DNA of 64,000 nt, taken from Absidia repens. Taxonomy: Eukaryota; Mucoromycota; Mucoromycetes; Mucorales; Cunninghamellaceae. A model generated the notes under the pieces. It was given only the letters and a program-made list of their open reading frames with translations. It was not told the DNA's origin and ran no database searches. Shown here in pieces: positions 22,448-35,279 of the stretch. Both the position numbers and the translations under genes were made by a program. Each line of letters opens with the position of its first letter. Position 1 is the first letter of the stretch. The stretch is from the NCBI GenBank assembly GCA_002105175.1, contig MCGE01000001.1, forward strand, positions 806,001 to 870,000, given 5' to 3'.

Positions 22448-25400
22448 TCAAATAGCATCAACAATACGATCTACATGATTCACCAGACTATCTTTTTCAC
22501 CATGAGCCACAACTATACTAAAGTCTTCATCATCGGTGGTCACTTCGGATACACTACGGCCGCGGTTTTTCTTGATGTGAGGAATTTGTAAGGAAGAAGG
22601 ATGTCGATCATCGTCATGGTCACCATCTTCATGCTTGTTTTCATTGCTGCCAGTAAGTTGTACAAACGAATCCGGGTTGCTTTGACTGCGTTGACGAGAA
22701 ATGCGATCTACTTCAGCTACCCTAGGGTGATGATGTTGATAATAAGAGGATGGGCTGCCATAACTTGTTTGCTTTGCTGAGTAATTGTTACTGCTGTTAT
22801 CGGCCCCTTCCAAAGTGGGTAATGTGCGTCGATCACCGCTATCATCACCGTCGTTGTCACCATGCTGCAGCAGATCTTCAGTTTTTGGTATAGGGTCTAA
22901 GTAAGGACACGATGATCGTCGATTGGTTTCTGTCGCCGAGGACTTGGTGTGGTCCGATTTCACTGTGTCGCCTCCCGTTGTCATGTTTTCAGTAGCATCT
23001 CCATCATCCCCATTTTCTTTGTTGTCACCCCCAGATAAAGAAATCAATAGACTTGAAGATCGATGAGGGATCCGCATCCCTGACGGTGCTAATGTGTTGT
23101 CAATCGCATTATCATCATTTCCGTCCTGTGGTGCCATGGTCATACCCAAAAGAGGAGGACGTAGTAGCTGATGTCCAGTCGAGGTCATTGATTCCATTTG
23201 TTGTTTGGGGGAAGATGCCGCCGATCGTACTTGTAGCAGTCCAGAATAGAAGGGCAAAGGCGCCGACAGCTTTCTTGAAATCGACATTTTACCCCGTCCA
23301 TTTTTTCCACTTCTGCCACCACCACGACCGCCACCGCCCTCCAGATCGTTGCTATGTCCACCATGCCCAGATCCACTAGTAGCATTGAGTGATTGGTAAA
23401 AAAAGAGCTCCCGTTCAATGTATTCGCGATAGCATTCTAGTCTTTGCAGCGATATCCGTTGATCCAAGAGCCGTTTTCCAATGGTTTCAGCAAACAAAAG
23501 CATCCGATCCTTGGTAGCCTTTTGCACGGGAGTCAGCACCATCAGTTGATTGCGTAGTTGCTCGTCCTTTTCCAAAGATCGCTTGTGTTCCAAGAGTTTT
23601 TCGGATAGTGAGATAACTTTGGATTTTGCCTTGGATTCTCGTTTCGCCCAATGGTGTGATGACGAACTGTCATTTTGCTGGTAGTAATGTGTGCCGTGGA
23701 GTAGTTTCTGTTGTTGATAGCTAAGTGAGTGCTGATGATTGTGCTGCCTATGACTGGAGCCGTTGGGTGTTGCATCATCTTCAGTCGCCGAGCTTTTGGG
23801 TCTTAATCGCACACTGGTGGTTTTCATTGTCGACATGTAGTTGATCTTCTGAATCCAATCGTCAACATCTTCTGCACTGTCACAACGAATCAAGAACTGT
23901 TGTCCGTCGCCGGTAATCAATCGGAATACATAAGGGTACTTTTGATAGGCATCATCATAGAGACAAATACAATCTGAGAGTGATATAATCTGTACAGGTC
24001 GTAGATATAATGTGGAGGAGGAGGAAGTTTGTGAGGTAGAGGTGAGTATACTTGTAGTGGTGGATATAGAGGAGCGTGGGCTGTCCAAAGGAGTTGAAAC
24101 TGCTGAGGAGGCTGATATAATGGGCAAGTCAGATATACTTGAGACTGGATATGATTGTGCGGAGCAAATGGTGGAGAGAGATGCTACAGTTGTGGGAGTG
24201 CTGACATTGGAAGGTGGGGCAGATGAGTAGGATGAATGATGTTGTATATGTTGTTTTGGATAGGTTGGTGATGTTGGTGATTCCGATTCTTGTTGCTGGT
24301 GAATCCAAGATTGAAACGTTGACATATCACCAAAAAACATTATTTGACTGCCGCTCAGAATCATACCAAAAGGGCGCCATCCACGAGCTGGAGCGCGTTT
24401 CCCGCCATGCGTCAGATCATATTTGCGTTCAATCACCCCTGCTTTGCATACTCGAGCCATATACATTTCCTTCCCATCCGTTTGTTGCTGTCGGCTACGA
24501 ACCCCGGCAAGCTGTATTGTTGGTGCTTTGTCAATGCTTTGGTGTATATTGATAATATTAATAGCGGATCTTGGTGTAGGTTTGTATCCAAACGTGTTTA
24601 TGGGGGGCATCAACTGGTCCAATTTAGGATATAGATCGTGCAGTAGCGTGCTGTTAGGCTATGATCACAAAAACAAAAAATAATGAGTTAGGTGAAGAAA
24701 TTCAAGCAAACCTATATTCTTCAATATTACCTGAGAGGGTTTCTTTGAGAACCATGAGGAAGATTTATCTTGTTGGTCTTGTGCATAGGTAAATTCCGAG
24801 GATACAATATTGTCGTACATGACCTACAAAACCGAAAAAAGAAATAGATGATCAATATCTTGGGTTTAACAAGAAGGAGGTTTAACTATATATACTTACG
24901 TCCAGAATTTCACTATAAACCGATTCACCACCTTCAATGACCTTTGTTCGTTTGATAAAGGTATCCTTGTTCATCTTTCGTTTGACATTTTTATTGTGGG
25001 CGTCGGTGTGTAGCAGGAGAATCGAGAAGGCAACAGCATAGATAGGATCTTGTGAAAATATACAACCATAAGGATAATCAATAGGCATATCGTAATACAT
25101 TTATTTTCTATTCTATTGTCATTACCTGGACTGTCTGTCAATGTGGGATTACATGCATGATAATGGCTTGCAAAGTCCTCCATTGCTCGGTCGATTTGTT
25201 GAGCTTCTTTTGGCAAGATAACTTTGGCGAGAAGTTTCCTAAAAATAAAATAAAAAAGTTAGTTAAGTATACATAAGGAAAAATAAAGTGTGAAAGTTAA
25301 TCGTGTAAGGAGGTCTGAGATCAAGATGCATATACATATATATATATATATATATATTTTACCTTAACGCAGTATCAATAGCTTCATCTTTAAAATCGAA

Positions 25401-25484
25401 TTGATGTAGTTCAGACGTAAAAGTTGATGTGGTTTTCGAATCATCGTTCTTTTCGGTGTCACTATTGGAGCCAGCCATTGACAT
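22448..25484 (-). CDS. Sec7-PH domain protein, putative Arf GTPase exchange factor
   Basis: Predicted Arf-type GEF acting at membranes. Exons 25484-25363, 25238-25126, 25048-24900, 24823-24731 and 24658-22448 close to 895 residues. Residues ~30-150 match the catalytic half of Sec7: motif 1 with the glutamic finger (VILPKEAQQIDR) and motif 2 (AFSILLLHTDAHNKNVKRKM). The N-terminal ~80 residues of a usual Sec7 domain are absent, and in-frame stops precede the ATG. A split PH domain (about 223-440; MYMARVCKAGVIERK, PFGMILSGSQIMFF, QFLIRCDSAEDVDDWIQKI) with a long Ser/Thr-rich insertion follows, then a coiled-coil region and a disordered tail. This order resembles yeast Yel1/Syt1 and EFA6-type GEFs. 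Either an upstream exon was missed or the protein has a truncated Sec7. Confidence 0.88.
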
Positions 25485-27505
25485 TCAGACTCATATACGT
25501 TGTGAAGATAGGCTTAGTATAGTATTTGAATGAGAAAACCCAAAAAGAAAAGGAAGGACAATTGGTGAAAGAAATAAATAAAATAGAAAACGACCTGACT
25601 CCTTTTTCAATAGAAGTATTGCAGAGCAACCGAAAATACCGGAGGTTAAATCACATTCGGGAATTCAATTCTGGGAATTCAATTCTTTCAATGTATGTGC
25701 ACGACCAGACTATCAGACAGTTCTTATCTAGCACTGAAACTGCTTTCTTTTTCCATTATGTCATAGAACGTAGTTAGTTCATCATACTGTCCAAGTTTAT
25801 CCTATCAATATATGTTATATATATATATATATTCGGGCCATCAACATTCCAGTGCCGTAATAATAGACAAACACTTTTGATCAACCGTACAAGAAATCAT
25901 GTACACACCATAAAGAAAGTATCCTCATAATACTCCAATCCTTTTGCCTCTCCATCTCACATAGATCATTCGCAGTTTCGCCAACTTCCCCTCTGTATTT
26001 TACCCTTCCCTGTCACACCAACACGCTAATGATTTTCATATACAAAACAATTTTATTTAAAATAAAATAAAATATAATGGCAACACACACATCAAATTTA
26101 CATGTATACTCTACGCTATATAAAATTAAAATTTATATATACTATATATATACTACATATAAAATAAAATATTATACCAACTGCCGACTTTACAGTCAGT
26201 CAGTGATTGCGCCCTTCCACAAGTTGGTCGAATTTCCATTTGCAGTCAGATCAAGACTTGATCATCCTTTGCTGATAACTTTCGTCTGTATTGTACTGTG
26301 CGACGCGCTTTCCATACAATCCTTTCGACCTGTCAGTTATTTCCTAACCAACGCATATACCACCTCTACTGGGAAACAATATATATCAATAAAAATCACT
26401 ATAAACACCCATTCATTTGCATTGGTTTCCTTTTACTTTGAGGAATGATTACCTGAACCAGCCACCTGGAGTGGCAGAAAGGGGTACTGTACCTTCACCT
26501 AGCTACAATATGATAAAATACATTTATACGAAATATAAGGATAAGCTAGGGCCAAGGTAATTTTGGTGAGACGGAGTCGGAAGGTATATCATGAGCACTG
26601 GTAAGATAATTCTGGTTCGCGCTGTTTTATCAAAGATGGGGAAGAAGAAACTTGTTCAGTTTTCTTGTCATAGACAGAACCTTGAGGGCTGATTCACATG
26701 TTTTTTTCCTATGGACCTCGATCTAAAAAAAAAATAAAAAAGTTAAAACGACTTGACTTTCTTAGCATGCCTGCTTATCATTTAACTTACAAAGTTGAGA
26801 TCTGAAGTAAATTTTTTTGGTATTAAAAGATAAAAAAAAAAAAAAAAAAAAAGTGTGGAGAAAGAATTTGATGACAAAAGGTTTGGAATTCCGCTACGAT
26901 TTTAGCTTTATGGAGTAATTGATCAAGCTGTGAAAAAAACAACCAATAACTGGAAGGCAAAGAGTCGGTTTAGGATCAACCGGCGGTATTTTAATAAGAA
27001 TTAGATCCAGTGGCCTCGTTTGACCAAATCGGGAAGGGTTTCTCACGATAAAGCACTAACGATTTGTCATTGATAAATTCAAATACTAACCTCAGTCCAG
27101 CTACTGCTTCGTCTTGTTAAAGGCCTTCAAGGTTCATACCATGCCCATGATTCATTCATGCAAACTTTTTTTCTTGGAAAAAATTGTAGAATGATGAAAG
27201 GTCATATATTAATAGTATAAAAAATATGTTTTTTTGATCCTTTTCTTTTATTTAATGTATTATTTTAGTGAATATACAAAAACAAGCTTTGTCCCTGGAT
27301 CAGCATAATGTGGGGTAGTCTGAGGCTAGTAATGACAAATATGTCCAAATCTCATGTCGGGGCTGACCTATCATTCTATCACTTTATTGGTGATGTGGTT
27401 TATCACTAAAGATTGACCGACAGAAAAAAAAAAGATATAAAAAGTACAAGTAGATTGCTTCTCTTTTCATTTTCTCTAATATATTATTTTTAAAATCAAT
27501 CCATA
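25485..27505. other. Divergent intergenic region, no gene recognised
   Basis: About 2 kb of AT-rich DNA between the Sec7-PH and amine oxidase starts; it should hold both promoters. (AT)n tracts occur at 25338-25356 and 25816-25832. A direct repeat GGGAATTCAATTCT is at 25660-25687. A plus-strand open frame at 26077-26448 has low-complexity composition and is not called. A 20-nt A-tract lies near 26832. Confidence 0.4.
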
Positions 27506-28096
27506 ATGGCTACTACTACTAGAGAAATGAAGACCGCTACTGCATCAATTCAATCCCATCCTTTGGATCCATTGACTGCTGAAGAAATTGTTCTCGCTGG
27601 TCAAATTGTTCGTCAAGCCAAACCTCAAATGAACTTGGTTTTCAACACTATCACTTTGCAAGAACCTCCCAAGAAGCAAATGTTATCCTATTTGGGTTGG
27701 GATACTACTGGTCCCCGTGTGACTGAAATCGACCGTGAAGCCTTGATTATTGCTTTGGAACGCCCCTCTATGAAGGTCTTTGAAGGTGTAATCTCTTTGT
27801 CTACTGAAAAAGTGAAGTCCTGGACCTTTGTACCTGATGTCCAACCTATCTTGACTATGGATGATATGTTTGAAGTGGAAGAATTGGTTTTGCGTGATGA
27901 AAAGGTTCAAGCTGAATGCCGTGAATTGGGTATCACTGATATGTCTCAAGTCTTCAACGATCCCTGGGCTATTGCTCGTCATGTCAACTATCCTGGTCGT
28001 GGCAAACGTCTCATGCAAGCTTTGATGTATATGCGTACTTGTGAAGAAGACAATCAATACGCTCATCCTTTAGATTTCGTCCCTATTGTTGGTAAG

Positions 28097-28130
<34 letters not shown>

Positions 28131-29870
28131 AAAGACAATAATAGTGATGATGATTGTAAAAAAAAACGCAACAGTTTTATTGACTTTCATAAAAATATAC
28201 ATATATGCTAACTAAACTAAAAAAACTATTTTATTGTCCATCATAGATATCGGTTTGATGAAGGTCATTGGTATCGAAAGAATCAAGCCCAGAAACAGCA
28301 AGTTCACTCGTCCCACCATCCCAATGGAAAAACACAACTTCTTGCCCGAATTTGTTGGAGAAGAAAACATGCGTAAGGATATCAAGCCCATTGTTATTCA
28401 ACAACCCCAAGGTGTATCCTTCAATATCAAGGGTAATGAAATCGATTGGCAAAAGTGGAATATGCGTATTTCCATGAATTATCGTGAAGGTCTTGTCATT
28501 CACAATGTCAGCTATCAAGACGGTGCCGAAAAGCGTCCTTTGTTCTACCGTATGTCCTTGTCCGAAATGGTGGTCCCCTATGCTGATCCCCATACACCTC
28601 ACTACCGCAAGCACGCCTTTGATGTCGGAGAATATGGTCTTGGTCTTTGCACCAACGGTCTTACTCTAGGTAAATACATTGATATAAGAGTTGGGGGGGG
28701 GTTTATAAAAAAAAAAATGATATGAATAACTTACGACTTTTTGTTTTAATAGGTTGTGATTGTCTTGGTTCCATCTACTACTTCGATGCCACCTTCAATG
28801 ATCACAAGGGCCAAGCCTATAATATCCCTAATGCTGTGTGCCTCCACGAAGAAGATCATGGCATTCTGTTCAAGCACACTGACTATCGTAATGGTCGTGC
28901 ACACACCGTTCGTGGTCGACGTTTGGTCATCAGTCAAATCGTTACAGGTAAAAGCAGAAAGTGAAAAGTTTCGGAAAATGAAATGATTTTTTTTTCTGAC
29001 TCTCCGCCTTTTTTTTTTCGCAGTTGCCAATTATGATTATGGTCTTTACTACTACTTTTATCAAGACGGTACCTTTGAATACGAAGTGAAGGCTACTGGT
29101 GAATTGAATACTCATGTACTTGCTGAAGATGAATCTCCTGAAGGTCATGGTGTGATTGTTGCTCCTCAAATCAATGCCCAATACCATCAACACTTCTTCA
29201 CCATGCGTATTGATCCTATGATTGATGGTCCAATAACACCGTCGGTCAAGTGGATTGCCACCGTGTACCTTATCCTACTGGTCATCCCAACAATGCCTTT
29301 GGTAACGGTTTTTACTCTGAAACCACCATGTTCCGCGACACCCACGAAGCCCAAGCCATTCCTTCTTACGATACCTCCCGCGTCTGGAAGATCTTCAACG
29401 AAAACCGCCTGCACCCCTATACCAAATCGCCTGTTGCCTGGAAGGTGACCTCCATGCACCAAGCTCCCTTAATGGCTCAAGATGATTCTGTTGTTGGTCA
29501 ACGTGCTGGATTTGCCAAGAAGACGGTGTGGGTCACTCCTTATGACGAAAAGCAAATGTTTGCTGGTGGATTCTATTGTAATCAATCGGACGGTAGTGAT
29601 GGTGTGGAAGCCTGGGTCAAGGAAAAGCAAGATGTTTCCAACACTGATGTGGTTCTATGGTTTACCTTTGGTATCACTCATTTGCCTCGTGTGGAAGACT
29701 TCCCTGTCATGCCTGTCGAATATTGTGGTTTCAAAATGCAACCTTGTAACTTCTTTATTGCTAACCCTGCTTTGGATATCGCTCCTACCAACAAGAAGGT
29801 CAACCAATCCGTCTTGGCCAAGGCGACTCCCTCCAATGAAAGCTCCTGCTGTTCTTCTACTAAGCTTTAA
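27506..29870 (+). pseudogene. Copper amine oxidase gene with a 1-nt frameshift
   Basis: Oxidises primary amines to aldehydes with a topaquinone (TPQ) and copper cofactor. Exons 27506-28091, 28247-28669, 28753-28947 and 29024-29870. The TPQ tyrosine is Tyr405 in ANYDY; copper ligands are His456 and His458 (QYHQHFF) and a later His in GITHLPRVEDFPVMP; the catalytic base is in AFDVGEYGLG. Near 29232, after DPMIDGP, one base is missing: the plus-1 frame continues with GQVDCHRVPYPTGHPNNAFG and runs to a normal C-terminus. Without the lesion the protein would be about 683 residues. The break falls in a short A-run, so a sequencing or assembly error is as likely as true inactivation; codon use and splice sites are otherwise healthy. 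The C-terminal TKL resembles a peroxisomal PTS1. Poly(A) signal at 30027. Confidence 0.9.
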
Positions 29871-30026
29871 ATATTTACAGGCATATTTTTAGTTTATCCC
29901 CTCCCCTTTAGTTAGTTTTTTATTTTATTTTTGTTTTCTTTATTATTGCTGGACGATTCTCTCCCATTGTACCATAGTATTTTATACATAGTTTTTTTTT
30001 TATTACTCATCAATTAGACATAACCC

Positions 30027-30032
30027 AATAAA
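30027..30032 (+). terminator. Poly(A) signal of the amine oxidase gene
   Basis: AATAAA about 160 bases after the stop codon. Confidence 0.6.
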
Positions 30033-30724
30033 ATATCAACTTGGTATTCTCTTTTAGTTTGTGTTTTATACTTCAAAAATCAAGTCATGGTTGTTGGGGT
30101 GAACATTGGTTCAATTTTGCTTGGTAGAGTGGTTCATGGATGGGGTTTGATACGTTTTTAACGTGAAGTGGTACATCTTTGGATGAAAAATATATAACGT
30201 GCTTCGAACTGCGGAGCAAGTTTTTGTGTTAAGCGACCCAGAACGAGATATACTTGGTGGTGAAGTAGATACTAAGTATTGAAGGTATATAAAATTTTTT
30301 TATTGTAAAATAAGATAAAGTAAGAAAGTACGCAATTCTACAGCGAGCGGCAAACTATTCTACAATGAAACGAAGGAGAGGGGTAAAACTTTTTTATAGT
30401 GGCGGAGTGGTGTAAACTATTAAACATCGAAGGCGCCGTGTAAAGGCGCTGTTACAGTTGCATCATGAGAAGAGAACCATCGTGCTGCCGCCCCTGAGTG
30501 GTGCTGGTTGCTGAATAAAAGGAAGGAACCAACATGCCGCCTCCGTTGAATGGTGGCGATCTTTTTCATGTAAAAATACCCTTCAAGTGTTGATAATGCT
30601 GCATGGTATGGATTGCTGGAAAAAAAGAAGGGAAGCAAAATAGAAGGAATAAAAAAGGTGGAGGGGCCCTTTTGCATCCACCAATAATGAATCCTCCTAA
30701 AGACGACAGAAAATTTTTTCAAGT
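30033..30724. other. Spacer
   Basis: No gene is supported. A minus-strand open frame at 30420-30722 lacks family features. The right end abuts repeat copy F. Confidence 0.35.
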
Positions 30725-31560
30725 CCCGTCCACATGATTTTTTTTTTTTTTTGCGCCCTTTTCAATTTCTTTTTTTTTCCTCTCTCTTTTTTTCCCTTCA
30801 TTTTTTCTTCATCATTCAACTTCTATCGGGTTATAATGATAATAGATGAGTATCAGGACTAGTTTAGGATGGTTACCAGCTCAGGGGTTACAAGATGCAT
30901 GGGGAAACCCTTTCAATTTGGATTCAGGATTTTGGACCGCCCATTTGTTGGCTTTTTGAATCTTTATTAGCTTAGCTTAGTATTAGTTTGCACATTGTTT
31001 CTAGTTCCTTCTTAATAAAGTACGCCTTTTATTACATCCGTCAATGAAGATGTCCCATTAGTCTCCTTCATTTCTTGCGCAATAGATTCCTTCTGATTGA
31101 CATCCCACCCTTCTTGATTAGTGTTGTCGCTGTTATGCTTCGAGAATATATCCCTTTAGCCTTTGTCATACCTAGTACACTATAAAGTAGTTCACATTTT
31201 ACAATTGTTCCTTTAGATTAGTGTTGACCATTCTTCAATTTTCCCCCATTCTATCTTCATTAGATCCCTTGTTACAATGAGCCTCGCGCTCATAGATTAA
31301 TATCTACTCTATTTACTTCAAATAAAATGTGTGTTTTTAATTCCCATCCTCTCTGACCTGTTATATAACGCACAACGCCATTATTACGGTTATTTTGTGA
31401 GTCTCCTATCAAACAAATGCTTTCTAGCTCACACCCGCTTAAAATTACTCCCTTTCTCATAGCCCATCGTTTTGCACAACCAGCCATATTAATAAACCGC
31501 AGTCGAGATGTCAATGTAGCTTTCACCATAAAATATTTCTCGGAAGCAGCCAAAAAGCTG
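30725..31560 (-). repeat. Dispersed repeat, copy F (inverted)
   Basis: Minus-strand copy, best aligned with 37370-38130. Read on the plus strand it shows CCCGTCCACATGA, ATTCAACTTCTATCGGGTTAT, ATCAGGACTAGTTTAGGA, GTTACAAGATGCATGGGG, AAACCCTTTCAATTTGGATT, TTTTATTACATCCGTCAATG and further shared blocks to about 31550. Non-coding. Confidence 0.75.
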
Positions 31561-31611
31561 GAGCGCTTTGTAATGGTGCTGTTCTCCCTCCATCCATATC
31601 ATCAATCGATC

Positions 31612-31771
31612 ATGGCTTTTTTCGCCAGCATAGGCACCCCCTTTATGAAAGTATATTTTGAAAGTATATTTTAGTTATTGTAATTCGTTTACCCATTCTT
31701 CTTAAATCGATTAGATTGGTGAAGGCATTGGCATCTTTGGGGCGATTGACCAAAAGGTCATTCATTCGTGA
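31612..31771 (+). CDS. Very small spliced gene candidate (31 residues), uncertain
   Basis: ATG at 31612 opens 13 codons (MAFFASIGTPFMK) to a GTATAT donor at 31651. After a CGATTAG acceptor, 31715-31771 continues in frame (IGEGIGIFGAIDQKVIHS) to TGA. A second frame of the same exon (VKALASLGRLTKRSFIREQ) also looks protein-like and could belong to a different splice form joined to later exons near 32085. AATAAA lies at about 32398, so a plus-strand transcript here is plausible. No family recognised. Confidence 0.2.
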
Positions 31772-33317
31772 ACAATTGTGAGTTGGAGCTGTCTTTGCTA
31801 ATACCGATCACACTTGATTCATCACTACTCACTCTTGATTGATGAATTGCCGAATTACATATTCATGTTCATTAAAAAAAACAGAAAAAAAAAAGCTGGT
31901 AAGCTTCTTTTCACATGCAATTTTTTTCTTTTTCTTTTCTATGATGTATCACAACAATTTGCTACTGATGACCCCTTTTTTCTATTTATTTATATACTTA
32001 GTAGGGAAAATAACAGGACACAAAAAGCTTACTCTCATCAATTCAAACCCTATTTGCTTCCTTTTTCTCGGCCAGCACAGACATCATACAACAACGCGTG
32101 GATGAGTTTCTTTGAAAGATCGCTCCGCGTGACGCCTATATTAAGCTATAGACCTTTTTGACTTTATGAACATGGACCTCGTCTGGATATAAAGCATAAA
32201 CTATACGGCATGACTATGGCACGGCGTCTTGAGATGATGAATACTGGACTGATTTATAGTTTGCTGTGTCATCACCTTTAGAGAGTTTTTTTTTTTGTTT
32301 TAGTGGGTTGGGTGCAAAGTAGCTTGTTTATTATTGTAGGTATTAGATTTTTAGTATCTGTAGCAAAGTAATTATTTTCCTGTATACAATTTTATCTAAT
32401 AAAACCAACCATTCCATTATATAAAGAAATTCATATGTGATGTGTAGTGATAATGGTCGGTGTTTTTATTTTTGATTGGTGTGGTACAAATGAAAAAAAA
32501 GGATCAAGATATTGCTATCCTACCCAGCTAGGCAATCATAAATTAAAAACAAAAAATAGATCTATATGTTGAAGAAATGAAAATAAAACGGAAAATGACG
32601 TATCATGTATTATCTAGTTTTGATAAACGCACATATCTATTTGCTTTCTTATTTCCTAGCAACACTTCAAATTTTATTGTTATTATTTTTCTCGCTGTTT
32701 TTTTTTCTTAATGGGTACAGGGGAAAAAAAAAACGTGGTTCACTCAAATAAATAATTCGAATCCCGCGTCTATCATCTCATCACTTTTTGAGGTAAGGAA
32801 CATGGTGGAAAGGCTACATTAATGAATAAAAAATCATAGAAATTACGATACCAGAAAGTTATATTAAAAATACTACAAATATATAGGTGGCTGACTAGGA
32901 CATCAAGTTAGAAAAGTCATATGTAAGAGCTACTATTGATCCAAAAAAAAAAAGGTTAATTTGGATTATTTTCATACTCAGACTTTAGTTTTTCGTATCC
33001 CCAGCAGGGCACACAAAAGAAAGCAAGACTTTTTTTCTTTTTATTTTCCTTTCTCTCTTTCTCTTGTTTTATCTTCTTTCCTCTCATATTTTACCTTTTA
33101 TTCCTTCACTCTTCACATATCTATCTTTGTATCTCTCCTTTATATCGAATAAATTTATTCCACTAGAACTACGATATATTTTTATAGCGACTTTCTGGAA
33201 TCCTCTCTTTATATCCCATCATCAACACTCACGTATATTCTACGCAACACATTTGGCTAAACAAACGCATATTATCACTCACAGCAACTTCTTCATACAC
33301 AGTATATCATTATCAAT
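31772..33317. other. Spacer with possible transcript end, upstream region of G-beta
   Basis: A CAG acceptor at about 32084 is followed by a frame ending at 32161 (TSYNNAWMSFFERSLRVTP), which may be the last exon of the small transcript starting near 31612. An AATAAA is at about 32398. The region 32440-33317 is AT-rich with pyrimidine-rich DNA before the G-beta start; nothing else is recognised. Confidence 0.25.
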
Positions 33318-34665
33318 ATGAACAAACAGGACGCTACTACCGAACGCATTGCAGCGGCTCGACGTGAAGCCGAATTACTGAAGGAAAGAATCAAACAGCG
33401 ACGTGAAGCCCTCAGTGACACAACTCGTAAATATATCAAAATAGAATTAATCAATGTCTGTGCACCTCTTTTCCCTTGGAATCATTTTACAAGGGCCAAG
33501 GAAGGGGGAGTATAGCAACCACAATTAAAATGACTGACTTTTCCCCCTTTTTTTTCCTTTGGTAGTTCCTAAAATGGCCAAAGGGGTGGAACCACTTCCT
33601 CGGTTGGTGATGAAGATTCGTCGCAATCTTCGTGGTCATCTTGCCAAGATTTATGCGATGCACTGGGCAAATGATGGACAGCACTTGGTCTCTGCTTCTC
33701 AAGACGGTAAATTGATCGTATGGAATGCCTATACCACCAACAAGTTACACGCGGTGCCTTTACGTTCCGCTTGGGTAATGACCTGTGCCTATTCGCCTTC
33801 TGGAAATTTTGCGGCTTGTGGTGGGTTGGATAATGTGTGCTCGATTTACAACCTGACGTCTCGCGAAGGCCCTGTTCGACCTGCAAGAGAACTCTCGGCC
33901 CATACTGGATATCTTAGCTGCTGTCGCTTCTTGGATGATCGTCGAATTCTCACAAGTTCTGGTGACATGACTTGTTTATTGTGGGACGTGGACGCTGGTG
34001 TCAAGATTCAAGAATTCTCTGATCATACTGGTGATGTTATGAGTGTATCAATGGCCCCCAATGATCCCAATATGTTTGTCTCGGCTGCCTGCGATGCTAC
34101 TGCTAAAATATGGGATATGCGAACTCAAAAATGTGTCCAAACTTTTGTTGGTCATGAATCGGATATCAACTCTGTTCAGTAAGTTGCCCTTCTCCCCACC
34201 AAAAAAAGGACACAGGAAACTTAAACGGTTAATCATTTAAATATTTTTACTCTAAAACAGATTCTTCCCTAACGGTATGGCTATTGGAACAGGATCAGAT
34301 GATGCAAGTTGTCGATTGTTTGATTTACGAGCTGATCGTGAAATGAATGTATACCAAAGCGAAAATATTTTACATGGCATTACATCCGTAGGTTTCTCTG
34401 TCTCTGGTCGACTGTTATTTGCTGGCTATGATGATTTCAGCTGTCATGTTTGGGATTCTCTCAAAGGCGAACGTGTTGGTGTCTTGAATGGTCATGAAAA
34501 TCGTGTGTCATGCCTTGGTGTGTCCAGCGATGGGATGGCTGTTTGTACCGGTAGCTGGGATAGTTTCCTCAAGGTAATAATTGATCCTTCTTTGTATATT
34601 ATGAAAGACCAAAAATTCACCACCCCACTTTTTCTATCTTTTTTCTTTATTAGGTTTGGGCATAA
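33318..34665 (+). CDS. Heterotrimeric G-protein beta subunit
   Basis: Membrane-associated signalling partner of G-alpha and G-gamma. Exons 33318-33426, 33566-34178, 34261-34573 and 34654-34665 give 348 residues, the usual size. An N-terminal coiled coil ([20 protein letters not shown]) for G-gamma binding is followed by seven WD40 blades: [86 protein letters not shown] and a last blade completed by the 12-nt final exon coding VWA and stop. Mucoralean fungi usually carry several G-beta paralogues; which one this is cannot be said from the sequence. Poly(A) signal at 34842. Confidence 0.97.
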
Positions 34666-35279
34666 TTCATATTTTCCTTCTGTATTTTTATTCTCATGGC
34701 TTCAACAGACATTACATCATTATCCTTTTGATATTTAGTCGTATTAGTATTCCCCCGTCTTTATTATTTACTCTTTTTTTTTTTACACATCCCCTTATTT
34801 ACGTTTATCTAGTATTAGAAAATCCAAATGTACCTTTATTCAATAAACAACCAAACAATATATTATTGCTATTATCATTACTTGCTACTTATGAATCAAC
34901 TTTATCCCTCCAATCAGGAAGTCGCCCATTTATTGGGCACTACTGTCAAAAAATTAGTGTTATTATAGCCTTTTCTATATAATGAAAAAAAAGACCACCA
35001 TTAAATATGAAAGTGTGTTGAATTGTCAATTATATATTAGAATCGGTACAATAGCTAGTCGCTGATCTACCCCATTCGTCCTGCTTTTGCCACCACCCAC
35101 ATTGCCTTGTTCATAAAAAAAGGGTCCTCACTGAGAAAAGGCGGAGTTTCAGGCTAAAGGATTTGGCTATTTGGGGCAGTGACTGCATGTTTGAGGGGAA
35201 AAATAATAAAATTCCTCTCGTTTTTTTAACTTTTTTTTCCTCTTTGTCCTTACAACCCCCATCTTTTTACTTATTCATT
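34666..35279. other. 3' UTR of G-beta and promoter region of the SR protein gene
   Basis: An AATAAA at 34842-34847 ends the G-beta transcript. The rest is AT-rich with pyrimidine-rich DNA just before the SR-protein ATG. No gene is seen. Confidence 0.4.

Noticed and set aside
26077..26448. 123-residue plus-strand open frame
   Set aside because: Low-complexity AT-driven sequence (YIYYIYTTYKIKYY) with no family features or splice context.
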